DNA of 47,307 nucleotides from Acidimicrobiia bacterium (lineage in GTDB: Bacteria > Actinomycetota > Acidimicrobiia > Acidimicrobiales > Poriferisodalaceae): the NCBI GenBank assembly GCA_022822525.1, contig JAJEBN010000072.1, positions 1 to 47,307 of the forward strand. The letters are read 5' to 3'. The first letter of the stretch is position 1. Every line of letters starts with the position of its first letter. The notes beneath the pieces are model-generated. The model was not told where the DNA came from and did not search any database. It was given only the letters and a program-made list of their open reading frames with translations. Shown one piece after another: positions 17,199-25,884 of this stretch. The translations under genes and the position numbers were made by a program.

Positions 17199-18731
17199 AT
17201 GAGTGACCGACGACGGCGAGGCGGCGGCCGGGCGGCCCGCCAGGCGCAGCGAGCAACAGCCGATCTGGCCTTCAACACCCACCTCCCGCGCACCCTGCCG
17301 CCGGTGAGCGTGCTCGACGACGAAGGCCTTGCCCAGGTCGAGTCCAACGCCGAGACGATCCTGTCCGAGGTGGGCGTCGCCTTCCAGGACTTCCCGCTCG
17401 CGCTCGAGCTGTGGCGCGCTGCGGGTGCCGATGTGGACGGCGAGTTGGTGCGTTTTCCGCGTGGCATGTGCCGCGACATCGTCCAGGCCAGCGCGCCGGC
17501 GACCTACATCCAGCATGCCCGCGACCCGGCGAGGTCGGTGCCGATCGGCGGCGACGCCACGGTGTTCGCGCCCAACTACGGATCACCGTTCGTGACCGAT
17601 CTGGACAGCGGGCGGCGCTATGCCACGCTCGAGGATTTCCAGCGAGTGGTGAAGCTGACCTGGATGCTCCCACACCTGCACCACAGCGGCGGCACCGTCT
17701 GCGAGCCAGTGGACGTACCCGTCAACAAGCGGCACCTCGACATGGTGTATGCGCATCTGCGTTACAGCGACAAACCGCTCATGGGTTCGGTGACGGCGCC
17801 CCAGCGGGCAGCCGACTCGGTGGAGCTGTGCCGGATCGCTTTCGGCGGCGACCTCGGCGACCGCACCGTGCTGACCAGCCTCATCAACGCCTCGTCGCCT
17901 TTGCGTTGGGACGCCACCATGCTCGGCGCTGCCGAGGTGTATGCGCGGCACAACCAGGCATGCGTGATCTCGCCGTTCATCCTCGCCGGCGCCATGTCAC
18001 CGGTCACGGTGGCGGCGCTGGCCGCCCAAGCACTGGCAGAGGCACTGTCGGGAATGGCGTTCTGCCAGCTCGTGCGGCCGGGGGTACCGGTGATCTTCGG
18101 CACATTCGCGTCGTCGATGTCGATGGCGACGGGCGCGCCCACATTCGGCACGCCCGAGGCGGGTCTGGCGATCTACGTGATGGCCGAGCTGGCGCGGCGG
18201 GTCGGCGTGCCGTTTCGCTCGGGCGGGCAGTTCACGTCCTCCAAAGCGCCAGATGCACAGGCGGCCTATGAGTCGGCATCGACGCTGCTGCCCACGATGG
18301 CCGCAGGAGTCAACTTCGTCCTGCACGCAGCGGGCTGGCTGGAAGGCGGTCTCACGCTCAGCTACGAGAAGCTGATGATGGATGCCGACCAGCTCGGGAT
18401 GATGGAGGTCTATGCCAGGGGCATCGACATGACCCCCAACGGCCAGGCGGTCGAAGCGTTCACGACCAATCCCCACGGAGACCACTTTCTGGGCCACCCG
18501 CACACGCTGGCCAATTTCGAGTCCGCCTTCTACCAATCGTCCATTGCCGACAACAACAGCTTCGAGCAGTGGTCCGACGAAGGCTCGCTCGACGCGGCCC
18601 AGCGAGCCAACCGGCAGATGAAGCAGATGCTCGCCGACTACGAGCCCCCGCCCATCGACGACGCGATCGACGCCGAGCTGCGCGACTACATCGCCCGCCG
18701 CAAGTCCGAGGAGCCCGACGCCATCGTGTAG
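17199..18731 (+). CDS. MttB-superfamily quaternary-amine methyltransferase, non-pyrrolysine (MtgB-like)
   Basis: This 510-residue TIM-barrel protein is of the trimethylamine methyltransferase (MttB) superfamily. Family features include PRTLPPVSVLDDEGL at the start, ILSEVGVAF, PNYGSPF, and the C-terminal HPHTLANF. The frame is open throughout, with no in-frame TAG where true MttB encodes pyrrolysine, so it belongs to the non-Pyl branch that includes glycine betaine methyltransferase MtgB. It should transfer one methyl group from a quaternary amine to the corrinoid protein encoded at 12555. Co-location with a dimethylglycine dehydrogenase favours glycine betaine; carnitine or proline betaine cannot be excluded. 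It lies 100 bp downstream of RACo, a gap longer than the others in the operon. The first 20 residues are arginine-rich. Confidence 0.88.
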   Translation: MSDRRRRGGGRAARQAQRATADLAFNTHLPRTLPPVSVLDDEGLAQVESNAETILSEVGVAFQDFPLALELWRAAGADVDGELVRFPRGMCRDIVQASAPATYIQHARDPARSVPIGGDATVFAPNYGSPFVTDLDSGRRYATLEDFQRVVKLTWMLPHLHHSGGTVCEPVDVPVNKRHLDMVYAHLRYSDKPLMGSVTAPQRAADSVELCRIAFGGDLGDRTVLTSLINASSPLRWDATMLGAAEVYARHNQACVISPFILAGAMSPVTVAALAAQALAEALSGMAFCQLVRPGVPVIFGTFASSMSMATGAPTFGTPEAGLAIYVMAELARRVGVPFRSGGQFTSSKAPDAQAAYESASTLLPTMAAGVNFVLHAAGWLEGGLTLSYEKLMMDADQLGMMEVYARGIDMTPNGQAVEAFTTNPHGDHFLGHPHTLANFESAFYQSSIADNNSFEQWSDEGSLDAAQRANRQMKQMLADYEPPPIDDAIDAELRDYIARRKSEEPDAIV

Positions 18732-18758
18732 ATGTCGCGGACGATTCGAGGTGCAGGG

Positions 18759-19583
18759 TCAGGTGGCGACCACGGCGATGACTCCGGCGACGGCCGCGAC
18801 GACACCGATGCCCTGTCGCGTGTTGAGCGAATCCTGGTAGGCGATCCGGCCGACGATGACGCTCATCACCGGGAACATCGATGCGCCCACGACGGTTGCG
18901 GGCGGGTCGAACCAGATGCCGACGATGTAGAAGATCGTGGCCCCCGCACTCGCCACACCGGTCAGCAGCGCGAAGCCCATCACCTCAGGCGGCGGCAGCG
19001 CCGGAAGGCCCCGGATCGCGACCACGGCCGCCATGAGCCCCACCGACGTGAGTCGCTGGCCGAACCCCGGCCAGGCGCCCGAACTCTCTGACAGGTCCAC
19101 CAGGACGCTGAGCCCGACGCCATAGCCCAGGCCCGACAGAGTCGCCCAGACGGTCCCCGCAGCCACGTGCCTGCCCCGAGTACCTCCTGCGGTCACCAGC
19201 CCGAGTCCGCCGAAGGCCACCGCCGCCCCGATGATGCCGATGAGCGGCGGGTCGTGGCCCCGCAGCGTGGTGTACGCGAACGGGATGACCGCGGAGAGCG
19301 TGGCCACGACCGGTGCGGCGATGGCGGAGCCGGCCCGGTCAAGCGAGGTGTAGTAGAGCGCCAGTCCAGCCCCAAGTCCGAAACCCGACGCCAGACCCCG
19401 CATGAAGTCGTCACCGGCGAACGTGCCCGGGATGAACAGCAGGATTCCGAGCGACATGAGTGCCGCGGCACCTTGGAACACGACCATCGCCGACAGCACG
19501 TGGCAGCGGGTCACCACCCGGCGACCGAACAAATCGCTGGTGCCGATGCACGCCGAGGTCAGCAGACCGAACAACGCTCCCAC
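18759..19583 (-). CDS. EamA/DMT-family membrane transporter
   Basis: This 274-residue integral membrane protein has about ten hydrophobic segments in two EamA-like halves, starting at VGALFGLLTSACIGTSDLFG. I choose the GTG at 19583, because the preceding open codons are Arg/Cys/Trp-rich and overlap the upstream gene; this leaves 19 bp to the MFS stop. It is a drug/metabolite-type transporter, direction and substrate unknown. It is the last gene of the minus-strand run that begins with formate dehydrogenase, so it may export or import a C1-pathway metabolite. It is convergent with the MttB homologue, with 27 bp between stops. Confidence 0.8.
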   Translation of the reverse strand: MGALFGLLTSACIGTSDLFGRRVVTRCHVLSAMVVFQGAAALMSLGILLFIPGTFAGDDFMRGLASGFGLGAGLALYYTSLDRAGSAIAAPVVATLSAVIPFAYTTLRGHDPPLIGIIGAAVAFGGLGLVTAGGTRGRHVAAGTVWATLSGLGYGVGLSVLVDLSESSGAWPGFGQRLTSVGLMAAVVAIRGLPALPPPEVMGFALLTGVASAGATIFYIVGIWFDPPATVVGASMFPVMSVIVGRIAYQDSLNTRQGIGVVAAVAGVIAVVAT

Positions 19584-19602
19584 GCTCGCTGCCTTTGCGG
19601 TC

Positions 19603-20994
19603 CTACCGGCGGCGCCGCAGCAGCGCTGCCACGGCGGTGGTCGCACGAGCAGGGATCGGCAGGAACGGTCCCTGCTGGGAAATGGTGGGGCCTGCCACCA
19701 GCAGCATGCGCCCAGCGACGAACACGGCAACGGAAACGTGCGCTGCGGCCATCACCAGGTAGAACGAGTTGAGCGTGACCGACATGCCGATGGCCGCGCC
19801 GATCGGCCCGATCGTGGCGCCGACGCCGTTCATGCGGACCAGCACCGCACTGGCGCCGGCGCGCTGCGAGTCGCGCAGCCAATCGTTCGTCTGTGCAACC
19901 GCGAGCGAGTACACCGGGTAGGCGAACGCACCCATCACGCCCATGACGGCGATGCCTGCGATGCCTCGTTCATCGAGTGCCAGCATCAGCAGGCACGCGG
20001 TGCCGGCGACAGACGCCGCCGCCACGATGACGATGCGACGGGGCAACCGGTCCGACAACCGCCCGAGCGGTATCTGACCGAACAAGCTGCCCACCATCGG
20101 TGCCGCCACGAAGATCGCCACCTCGAACGGCGACAAGCCGCGGGCTGCGGCGTACACCGGGCCGATGGCCGAGATGGAACCGAGCGCTGCACCCACCAGG
20201 AACGCCACGACAACCCCGGTCGGAGCCGTCGCCATGAGCGTGCGGAGGCCCACCCTCTCGGGGGTGACGACCGGCGGGTTGGCCGATGCCGACAGCGACA
20301 TCGGCACGAGTGCGAGCGATACCAGCACTGACACCAGCGCGAACAAGACGAACCCGTTGGTGTCGGCGGTTGCCACCAGCAACTGGCCGGTAGCGATCGC
20401 TCCCATCGTGATTACCATGTAGCGCGCCACCATGCGCCCGCGGTTCTCGTTGGTCGCCAACTCATTCAGCCAGGTCTCGGCGACCACGATGAGCCCTGCA
20501 AAGCACATCCCCCACGCGAACCGGCCCGCTCCCCACAGCACGGGGTTCACGATCACCGCCTGGACCAGCACCACGCTGCTGCCGGCCGAGGCCAATGCGG
20601 CAAACACCCTCACGTGACCGACCTCACGCAACAGGCGCGGGGCAACAGCGGAACCAACCAGGAAGCCGACGAAGTTCATCGCCATGACCAGACCCGAGAC
20701 TGTCGAGCCGAAGCCTTCCGATTCTGCCCGCACACCCAGCAGCGTGTTCTGCAGGCCATTGCCGGCCATCAGCAGCGCAATGCCCGCAAACAGCGCGGCA
20801 CTGCGGGCCGCGCTGGACTCGAGCGCAGGACCGCCTGCATGGGATTTCACCGCGGGGGTACGCGAGATGCGCGGCAGCCGCTCGGAGGCCATCTCGTGTG
20901 CGCGCCGCAGCGCACGGTCCCGCCGGGAGGCTCGGGCTGTATCTGACGTGCCGCCTCCGGCGGCTGTATCTGACGTGCCTTCGCCCGCCGTCAC
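19603..20994 (-). CDS. MFS transporter, YcaD-like
   Basis: This 463-residue 12-TM major facilitator contains AETWLNELATNENRGRMVARYM, typical of the YcaD-like MFS group, and LGRLSDRLPRR between helices. The GTG at 20994 starts 6 bp after the upstream stop. An in-frame ATG at 20892 would remove a polar head of 34 residues that contains a repeated GTSDTA peptide (the DNA repeats TGTATCTGACGTGCC, around 20938-20980). Transmembrane segments begin only at about residue 64 from the GTG, so the ATG may be the true start. It is in one run with formate dehydrogenase and a DMT transporter. Its substrate is not known; uptake of a methylated amine is an inference from position only. Confidence 0.85.
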   Translation of the reverse strand: MTAGEGTSDTAAGGGTSDTARASRRDRALRRAHEMASERLPRISRTPAVKSHAGGPALESSAARSAALFAGIALLMAGNGLQNTLLGVRAESEGFGSTVSGLVMAMNFVGFLVGSAVAPRLLREVGHVRVFAALASAGSSVVLVQAVIVNPVLWGAGRFAWGMCFAGLIVVAETWLNELATNENRGRMVARYMVITMGAIATGQLLVATADTNGFVLFALVSVLVSLALVPMSLSASANPPVVTPERVGLRTLMATAPTGVVVAFLVGAALGSISAIGPVYAAARGLSPFEVAIFVAAPMVGSLFGQIPLGRLSDRLPRRIVIVAAASVAGTACLLMLALDERGIAGIAVMGVMGAFAYPVYSLAVAQTNDWLRDSQRAGASAVLVRMNGVGATIGPIGAAIGMSVTLNSFYLVMAAAHVSVAVFVAGRMLLVAGPTISQQGPFLPIPARATTAVAALLRRRR

Positions 20995-21000
20995 CGGTGC

Positions 21001-21936
21001 CTAGGTCTCCGTGCTGTCTGCCGCGGCCGATTCAGTAGCGGGTGGCTCGAAGGCCGGTGCGTGCACGTATTGCCAGCCGAAACGGCCCTTGATGCACAGG
21101 TGGCCGCTGGTCACCGAGTGATCCGCTGGCGAGGTCACCTTCACAATGCGCTCGTCCTGGGTATGAAGCTCGAGATTGCATCCCACCCCGCAGTATGAGC
21201 ACACCGTTCGGGTGACCTCCTGGTCGTCGGGTCGCCACTCCCCCACAGCGCGGAGATCGAACTCCGTGCGGAACTGCAGGGCTCCGGTCGGGCACACCGC
21301 GACGCAGTTGCCGCAATAGACACAGGCACTCTCCGGGAGCTCGACGTCGTACTCGGTGCGGATCCGGGCGTCGAAGCCCCGGCCCGCCACCGCAATGGCA
21401 AAAGTGTGCTGGGCATCGTCGCCGCACGCTTCGACGCACTTGTAGCACAGCACGCAGCGGTCATAGGCGCGGATGTAGAGGTCGTCCTGGACTCGCACGG
21501 GGTCGTCGACGTGGGCGATCTCGACGGCGGTCTCGGACTCGTCGCTCAATGCGGCGGCGTAGCGTCCCGCGTCCGCGCCATAGTGCTGCGACCACTCGGC
21601 GATTTCAGCAGCCTGAGACAGGTCGTTGGCCGAGCCCAGAAACTCCAGCACCATGCGCCGGCTATGGCGCACTCGCTCGGAGTCAGTGCTGATCTGCATC
21701 CCGTCGGCAGCGGGTCGTGAGCAGGCGGGCACGAGCGTGCGCGAGCCTTCCACCTCCACCACGCAGACCCTGCAGACGTTCACTGGCGTGAGGTTCGGCG
21801 CCCAGCAGATCGTGGGCGTCTCGACGCCGGCAGCAGTGCACGCAGCGAGGATCGTCTGGCCCTCGGGCACGCTCACTTCCTGCCCGTCGATGCTCACGGT
21901 GACCTGCGATCCGATGCTGCCGTTGCTCGACGTCAT
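21001..21936 (-). CDS. Formate dehydrogenase electron-transfer subunit (NuoG-like) carrying the FdhA Fe4S4 domain
   Basis: This 311-residue iron-sulfur protein has the following domains in order. A 2Fe-2S ferredoxin (residues about 12-85) carries the cysteine set CWAPNLTPVNVCRVC. A NuoG-type His/Cys-region helix follows at about 85-110. A two-cluster 4Fe-4S domain has CVLCYKCVEAC and CVYCGNCVAVCP. The C-terminal segment has VCSYCGVGCNLELHT and HLCIKGRFGWQYVH, the Molybdop-Fe4S4 domain that normally opens the catalytic FdhA chain. The catalytic gene here (23710-25677) begins exactly after this region, so the usual FdhA is split and its head fused here. The ATG overlaps the previous stop (ATGA). 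It would pass electrons from the molybdenum site to the NuoEF-like subunit. Confidence 0.9.
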   Translation of the reverse strand: MTSSNGSIGSQVTVSIDGQEVSVPEGQTILAACTAAGVETPTICWAPNLTPVNVCRVCVVEVEGSRTLVPACSRPAADGMQISTDSERVRHSRRMVLEFLGSANDLSQAAEIAEWSQHYGADAGRYAAALSDESETAVEIAHVDDPVRVQDDLYIRAYDRCVLCYKCVEACGDDAQHTFAIAVAGRGFDARIRTEYDVELPESACVYCGNCVAVCPTGALQFRTEFDLRAVGEWRPDDQEVTRTVCSYCGVGCNLELHTQDERIVKVTSPADHSVTSGHLCIKGRFGWQYVHAPAFEPPATESAAADSTET

Positions 21937-23726
21937 GACTCGTCTCCCCCCAGCAGACCCAACTGCATCCCAGACAGCACCGCAGAGGCCGCGGTATGGC
22001 CGAGGCCGCAGATGGACGCATCGCCCATGGCGCCGGCAATGTCATCCAGCAAGAGGCGCTGGGAACCGGTGGGCGCTCCCGCCCGGCGGATCTCGGTGAC
22101 GATCTCATGCTGGCGTACGGTGCCGACACGGCACGGCACGCATTGGCCGCACGACTCGTCGCTGAAGAACTTCGCCAGGCGCTCGATCACCGAACCCATG
22201 TCGGCCGAGTCGTTGAAGACCATCACGGGACCCGAGCCCAGCGTCGTTCCGGCGCTGCGGGTGTCTTCCAGCGACAGCGGCAGTTCGAGCGCATCGGAGC
22301 CGACAAAGCTTCCCGCAGCCCCGCCGAGCAATACCGCACTCAAGGTGCCCTGCACACCACCGGCCAACGACAGCAGCTCGCCCAGCGGGGTTCCGAAGGG
22401 CGCCTCGTACAGGCCTGGTCGCCCCACGTGACCCGAGAGACAGAACAGCTTGGTGCCCGGGGAGTCCTCTGTGCCGACGCTGCGGTACGCCTCGGGGCCG
22501 ATCCGCAGGATCTCGATCACGTTGAGCAGCGTCTCGGGGTTGTTGACCACCGTAGGGCGACCGAACAGGCCGTGCGTCGTCGGAAACGGCGGCTTGTTGC
22601 GAGGCTCGCCCCGGTAACCCTCGAGCGAGTTGAACAGCGCCGTTTCCTCGCCGCAGATGTAGGCACCGGCTCCCCTGCGCAGATCGATATCGAACGGCCG
22701 GCCGGAGCCCGCTGCGTCGTCGCCCAGCCAACCCTCGAGACGCGCCTGGGCTATGGCGTGCCGCAGGCGCTGGGTGGCCAGCGGGTATTCGCCGCGGATG
22801 TAGATCCAGCCCTGAGCAGCACCGACGACCAAACCGGCGACGGTGATCGATTCGATGATCGCAAGCGGATCTCGCTCGCACAGCAGCCGGTCCTTGAACG
22901 TGCCCGGTTCGGACTCGTCGATGTTGGCCACGACGTGTTTGGGACCGTCGCCGTCGGCGACCGCACGCCACTTGATGCCGGTGGGGAATGCGGCACCGCC
23001 CCGGCCCGACAGCCCCGAGCTGCTGATCTGCGAGATGACTTCGTCGGGCCCGAGACGCAGGGCGGCCTCGAGCGCATCGCCTCCCCCTCGGGCCCGGTAT
23101 GCCTCCATCGAGGCGGCCTCGGCAGAGCCGGCTGGAGCGTCGAGCATGTGGCGCAACAGGCTCGGTGCGTCTGGCGAACCGGCGGTGACGCTCACGAGCA
23201 GGGAATCGGGGCCATGCTCGTCATCGGGCACGCGGTCGGGTTCGCGCCGCCCTTGGATGAACACCGCAGGAGCCCGCTCGCATTGACCCAGGCAGGGCCC
23301 TTCATGGGTGGCATGACCTTGGGAACGCAGGTTCTCTGCCAGGCGCGCGGCGCCGGCCAGCGCGCAGATCGGGTCCACGCAGACGTGACGGACGCTGAGC
23401 TCGTGCGCGGGAGCCTCGGTGCGGAACATCTCGTAGAACGTGGCGACGCCGTAGGCCTCAGCGGGCGGCACCCCCAGAGTGCGGCCCACAAAGTTCAGCC
23501 CTCCCGGCGAGATCCAGCCCGCCTCGCGCTGCAAGGCGTGCAGGGCCGGCAGCAGCAGGTGCCGCAGCTGCTTGCGACGACGGGTCCCGCCCCGCACCAC
23601 GCGGGGATGATCGACGACGACGGCTCCGGTGTTCGCGTCGTTGACGCTGAGTGCCGCCATCACTGCCCGCCGCTCCGATGCCGTCGGCTCTGCATCGGAG
23701 AAGTGAAGGTCAGCCACCAGCCCCAC
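21933..23726 (-). CDS. Formate dehydrogenase NAD/FMN subunit (NuoE-NuoF fusion)
   Basis: This 597-residue fusion has residues 1 to about 170 resembling NuoE (thioredoxin-like 2Fe-2S), with CVDPICALAG and GPCLGQCERAP as cluster ligands. The rest is NuoF-like: GLSGRGGAAFPTG (NADH/FMN site), GAGAYICGEETALFNSLEG, and the C-terminal 4Fe-4S site SCGQCVPCRVGT. It is the diaphorase that reduces NAD+ with electrons from formate. The GTG at 23726 overlaps the catalytic subunit stop by 17 bp, and the next gene overlaps by 4 bp. Together with its neighbours it forms a soluble NAD-linked formate dehydrogenase, similar in layout to FdsABG-type enzymes but with E and F fused. Confidence 0.92.
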   Translation of the reverse strand: MGLVADLHFSDAEPTASERRAVMAALSVNDANTGAVVVDHPRVVRGGTRRRKQLRHLLLPALHALQREAGWISPGGLNFVGRTLGVPPAEAYGVATFYEMFRTEAPAHELSVRHVCVDPICALAGAARLAENLRSQGHATHEGPCLGQCERAPAVFIQGRREPDRVPDDEHGPDSLLVSVTAGSPDAPSLLRHMLDAPAGSAEAASMEAYRARGGGDALEAALRLGPDEVISQISSSGLSGRGGAAFPTGIKWRAVADGDGPKHVVANIDESEPGTFKDRLLCERDPLAIIESITVAGLVVGAAQGWIYIRGEYPLATQRLRHAIAQARLEGWLGDDAAGSGRPFDIDLRRGAGAYICGEETALFNSLEGYRGEPRNKPPFPTTHGLFGRPTVVNNPETLLNVIEILRIGPEAYRSVGTEDSPGTKLFCLSGHVGRPGLYEAPFGTPLGELLSLAGGVQGTLSAVLLGGAAGSFVGSDALELPLSLEDTRSAGTTLGSGPVMVFNDSADMGSVIERLAKFFSDESCGQCVPCRVGTVRQHEIVTEIRRAGAPTGSQRLLLDDIAGAMGDASICGLGHTAASAVLSGMQLGLLGGDES

Positions 23727-25677
23727 CCGCAGCAGCAGCCGAGCCTGATCGCAACGGATCGATGCGCACGGCCGCCGCCTTGAATTCGGCCGTCCCGCTG
23801 CGTGCGTCCCACGCGTCGTTCGTGAGCAGGTTGGCGTCGACCAGATCCGGGAAATGGAAGGTGGTGAACACCAGGCCGGCCGGCAGGCGACCGGTGACGC
23901 TTGCCTCCATGTTCACCGAGCCGCGAGGGGAGCTCACCCGCACAGCGTCTCCGTCGGTGATGCCGAGCGCTGCAGCATCGGCGGGGCTCACCTCGATCGT
24001 GTCGCCGGTGCGAATCGGCGAGGAGTATCCCGAGGACTGGGCCCCGGTGTTGTACGAGTCGAGCACCCTGCCCGTGGTGAGCCGCAGCGGGAACTGCTCG
24101 CTCAGCGCTTCGGCGGGCGGACGGTGCTCATTGACCGTGAACGGCGCAGGGGTGTGACCGTCGAGGTCATCAGCCCACAGCCACGAATGCAGGAACTCGG
24201 TGCCGGGATGATCGTCGTGGGGGCAGGGCCACTGCAGGCCCCCGCTGGACTCCAGCCGGTCCCAGCTCATACCGCCGTGCAGCGGCGACAACGTGCGCAG
24301 CTCCTCCCACAGCTCCTCCGCAGTCGCGGTGGGCCACGGTGCACCCATATGGCGGGCCAGATCACCGATGATGCGGACGTCGTCGCGCGCGTCCCCTTGG
24401 GGTGGCACCGCTGCCCGAACACGTTGCACGCGCCGTTCTGACGAAGTCACCGTTCCCTCACTGGAGGACCAGCCCGCAGCAGCCGGCAGCACGACGTCGG
24501 CCATGCGGGCCGTGCGAGTCAGCGAGATGTCCTGCACGACGAGCAGATCCAGCCCTTCGAGCAGTTTGCGGGCATGTGCCACGTTGGCCTCGGAGTCGGC
24601 CGGGTTCTCGCCGATGACGTACAGCGCGCGCAGCTCGCCCTCTTCCATGGATTCGAACATGGCGGTGAGGTGCTTGCCGGGGACCGGGTTCAGCTCGCAG
24701 TCCCAGACGCGTTCGTAGCGTTCCCGGGCCTCCGGATCGACGAGCCGCTGGAACCCGGGCAGACGATCCGGCAACGCCCCCATGTCGCCGCCGCCCTGCA
24801 CATTGTTCTGGCCTCGCAGGGGCACCAGTCCCGAGCCGCGGCGTCCGACGTGCCCCGTGAGCAGCGCGAGGTTGCACAGCGACAGCACGTTCTCGACAGC
24901 GGTGTGGTGCTCGGTGATGCCCAAAGTCCACAGGATCTGTGCGGTGGGGGCGGTGGCGTAGGCATGTGCCATCTCCGCGATGGCCTCGGCAGGAACGCCG
25001 GTCAGCCGGGCTCCTTCGTCGAGTGTGAACGGCTCGACCGAGGCCGCGTAGTCCTCGAATCCGATGGTCGCACGCTCGATGAACGATTCGTTGTGCCATC
25101 GGCGGGCGATGATCTCGCGACCCACCGTGTTGGCAAGCGCGATATCGGTGCCGACGTCGAGGCCCAGCCAGACATCGGCGAACTCGGCGGAGGAGGTGCG
25201 GCGGGGGTCCACCGCGTACATCTCTGCGCCGCGCTTGAGCCCTCGCAGCAGGTGATGAAAGAAGATCGGGTGGGCTTCGCGGGCGTTCGACCCCCACAGC
25301 AGGATCACGTCGGTCTCGGTGATCTCCTGGTAGGAGCACGTCCCGCCCCCGAGTCCGAACACTGTCGCCAGACCGACGACCGACGGAGCGTGTCAAGTGC
25401 GATTGCAAGAGTCGATGTTGTTGGACTTCAGCACCGTGCGCATGAACTTCTGGGCCGCGTAGTTCATCTCGTTGGTGCTCTTGGAGCACGAGAACATGCC
25501 GACGCCGCCGGCGCCGTGCTGCTGGGTGGCCGACTGCAGGCCGGTGGCTGCGCGGTCGAGGGCGTCATCCCAGGTCGCCGGTCTGAGCACTCCCCCGTCG
25601 CGTACCAGCGGCGTGTCGAGTCGCGCGAGGGGCGCTTGGCGTCCCCCCCGTCGTACACCATTCCCCCGCGGCATCAT
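23710..25677 (-). CDS. fdhA: Selenocysteine formate dehydrogenase catalytic subunit (TGA at 25393-25395 decoded as Sec)
   Basis: This molybdopterin oxidoreductase oxidises formate to CO2. Simple translation breaks at a TGA (25395-25393), but the frame continues unchanged: before it lie FMRTVLKSNNIDSCNRT, after it HAPSVVGLATVFGLGGGTCS, precisely the FdhF/FdhA active-site sequence in which U or C stands before HAPSV. Read as Sec95, the product is 655 residues. Later motifs are GSNAREAHP, VDPRRT, LTGHVGRRGSG and the C-terminal MGD-binding LRLTTGRVLDSYNTG. The N-terminus (ARLDTPLVRDGG) starts just after where the Fe4S4 domain should end; that domain lies on the 21001-21936 gene. The start (ATG 25677 or 25674) follows GGGAGGG; an out-of-frame ATG before a run of seven G makes the exact start uncertain. 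It is the first gene of the operon, downstream of the operator pair at 25797. Confidence 0.92.
25354..25395 (-). promoter_or_regulatory. Bacterial SECIS element of fdhA
   Basis: Counting the UGA as 1-3, bases 16-21 (GUCGUC) pair with 27-32 (GGCGAC), closing a five-base loop GGUCU. A lower stem UCCG (9-12) pairs with CGGA (39-42). The loop sequence and its distance from the UGA match what I recall of the Escherichia coli fdhF SECIS, whose GGUCU loop binds SelB. On the plus strand the upper stem is GTCGCC at 25364-25369 and GACGAC at 25375-25380. Confidence 0.88.
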
Positions 25678-25796
25678 CCCTCCCGCAGTCGCTGAACGCC
25701 GTGACCCAAGATTCTACGCAGCCATCGGCGCCACTACCGTGATTACAACAGTTTCACCCTGACTACAGCCCGCCCGGCTCATCGGGGCCCGACTCT

Positions 25797-25831
25797 GTTC
25801 CGCATGGCAGAACAGTTCCACAATACGGCAC
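25797..25831. promoter_or_regulatory. Tandem 17-bp dyads between fdhA and iclR
   Basis: GTTCCGCATGGCAGAAC is at 25797-25813 and GTTCCACAATACGGCAC at 25815-25831, starting 18 bp apart. They lie about 120 bp upstream of fdhA (minus strand) and about 55 bp upstream of the likely iclR start (plus strand). This is the same motif and step as at 12412/12430 and 31032/31050. The position suggests autoregulation of iclR and control of the formate dehydrogenase operon. Confidence 0.75.
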
Positions 25832-25884
25832 AATCTCCCGCCTGTTTGACGGATTCGCCGCTGCTGCGGGGTACCTTGGTAGCG

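Noticed and set aside
17199..18731. Pyrrolysine-containing trimethylamine methyltransferase
   Set aside because: No in-frame TAG exists and no pyl genes are in the window.
25393..25395. TGA splitting fdhA read as a nonsense mutation (pseudogene)
   Set aside because: Both sides match the formate dehydrogenase active site in the same frame, and a SECIS hairpin with GGUCU loop follows at the proper distance, so selenocysteine is the better reading.
25640..25677. Run of seven G in the fdhA 5' end as a frameshift error
   Set aside because: An out-of-frame ATG before the run raises the possibility, but the annotated frame continues into conserved sequence with an acceptable start, so no error is needed.
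25804..25884. ATG 25804 as the start of iclR
   Set aside because: It lies inside the first 17-bp dyad and adds residues without family likeness; the typical IclR opening begins at 25885.
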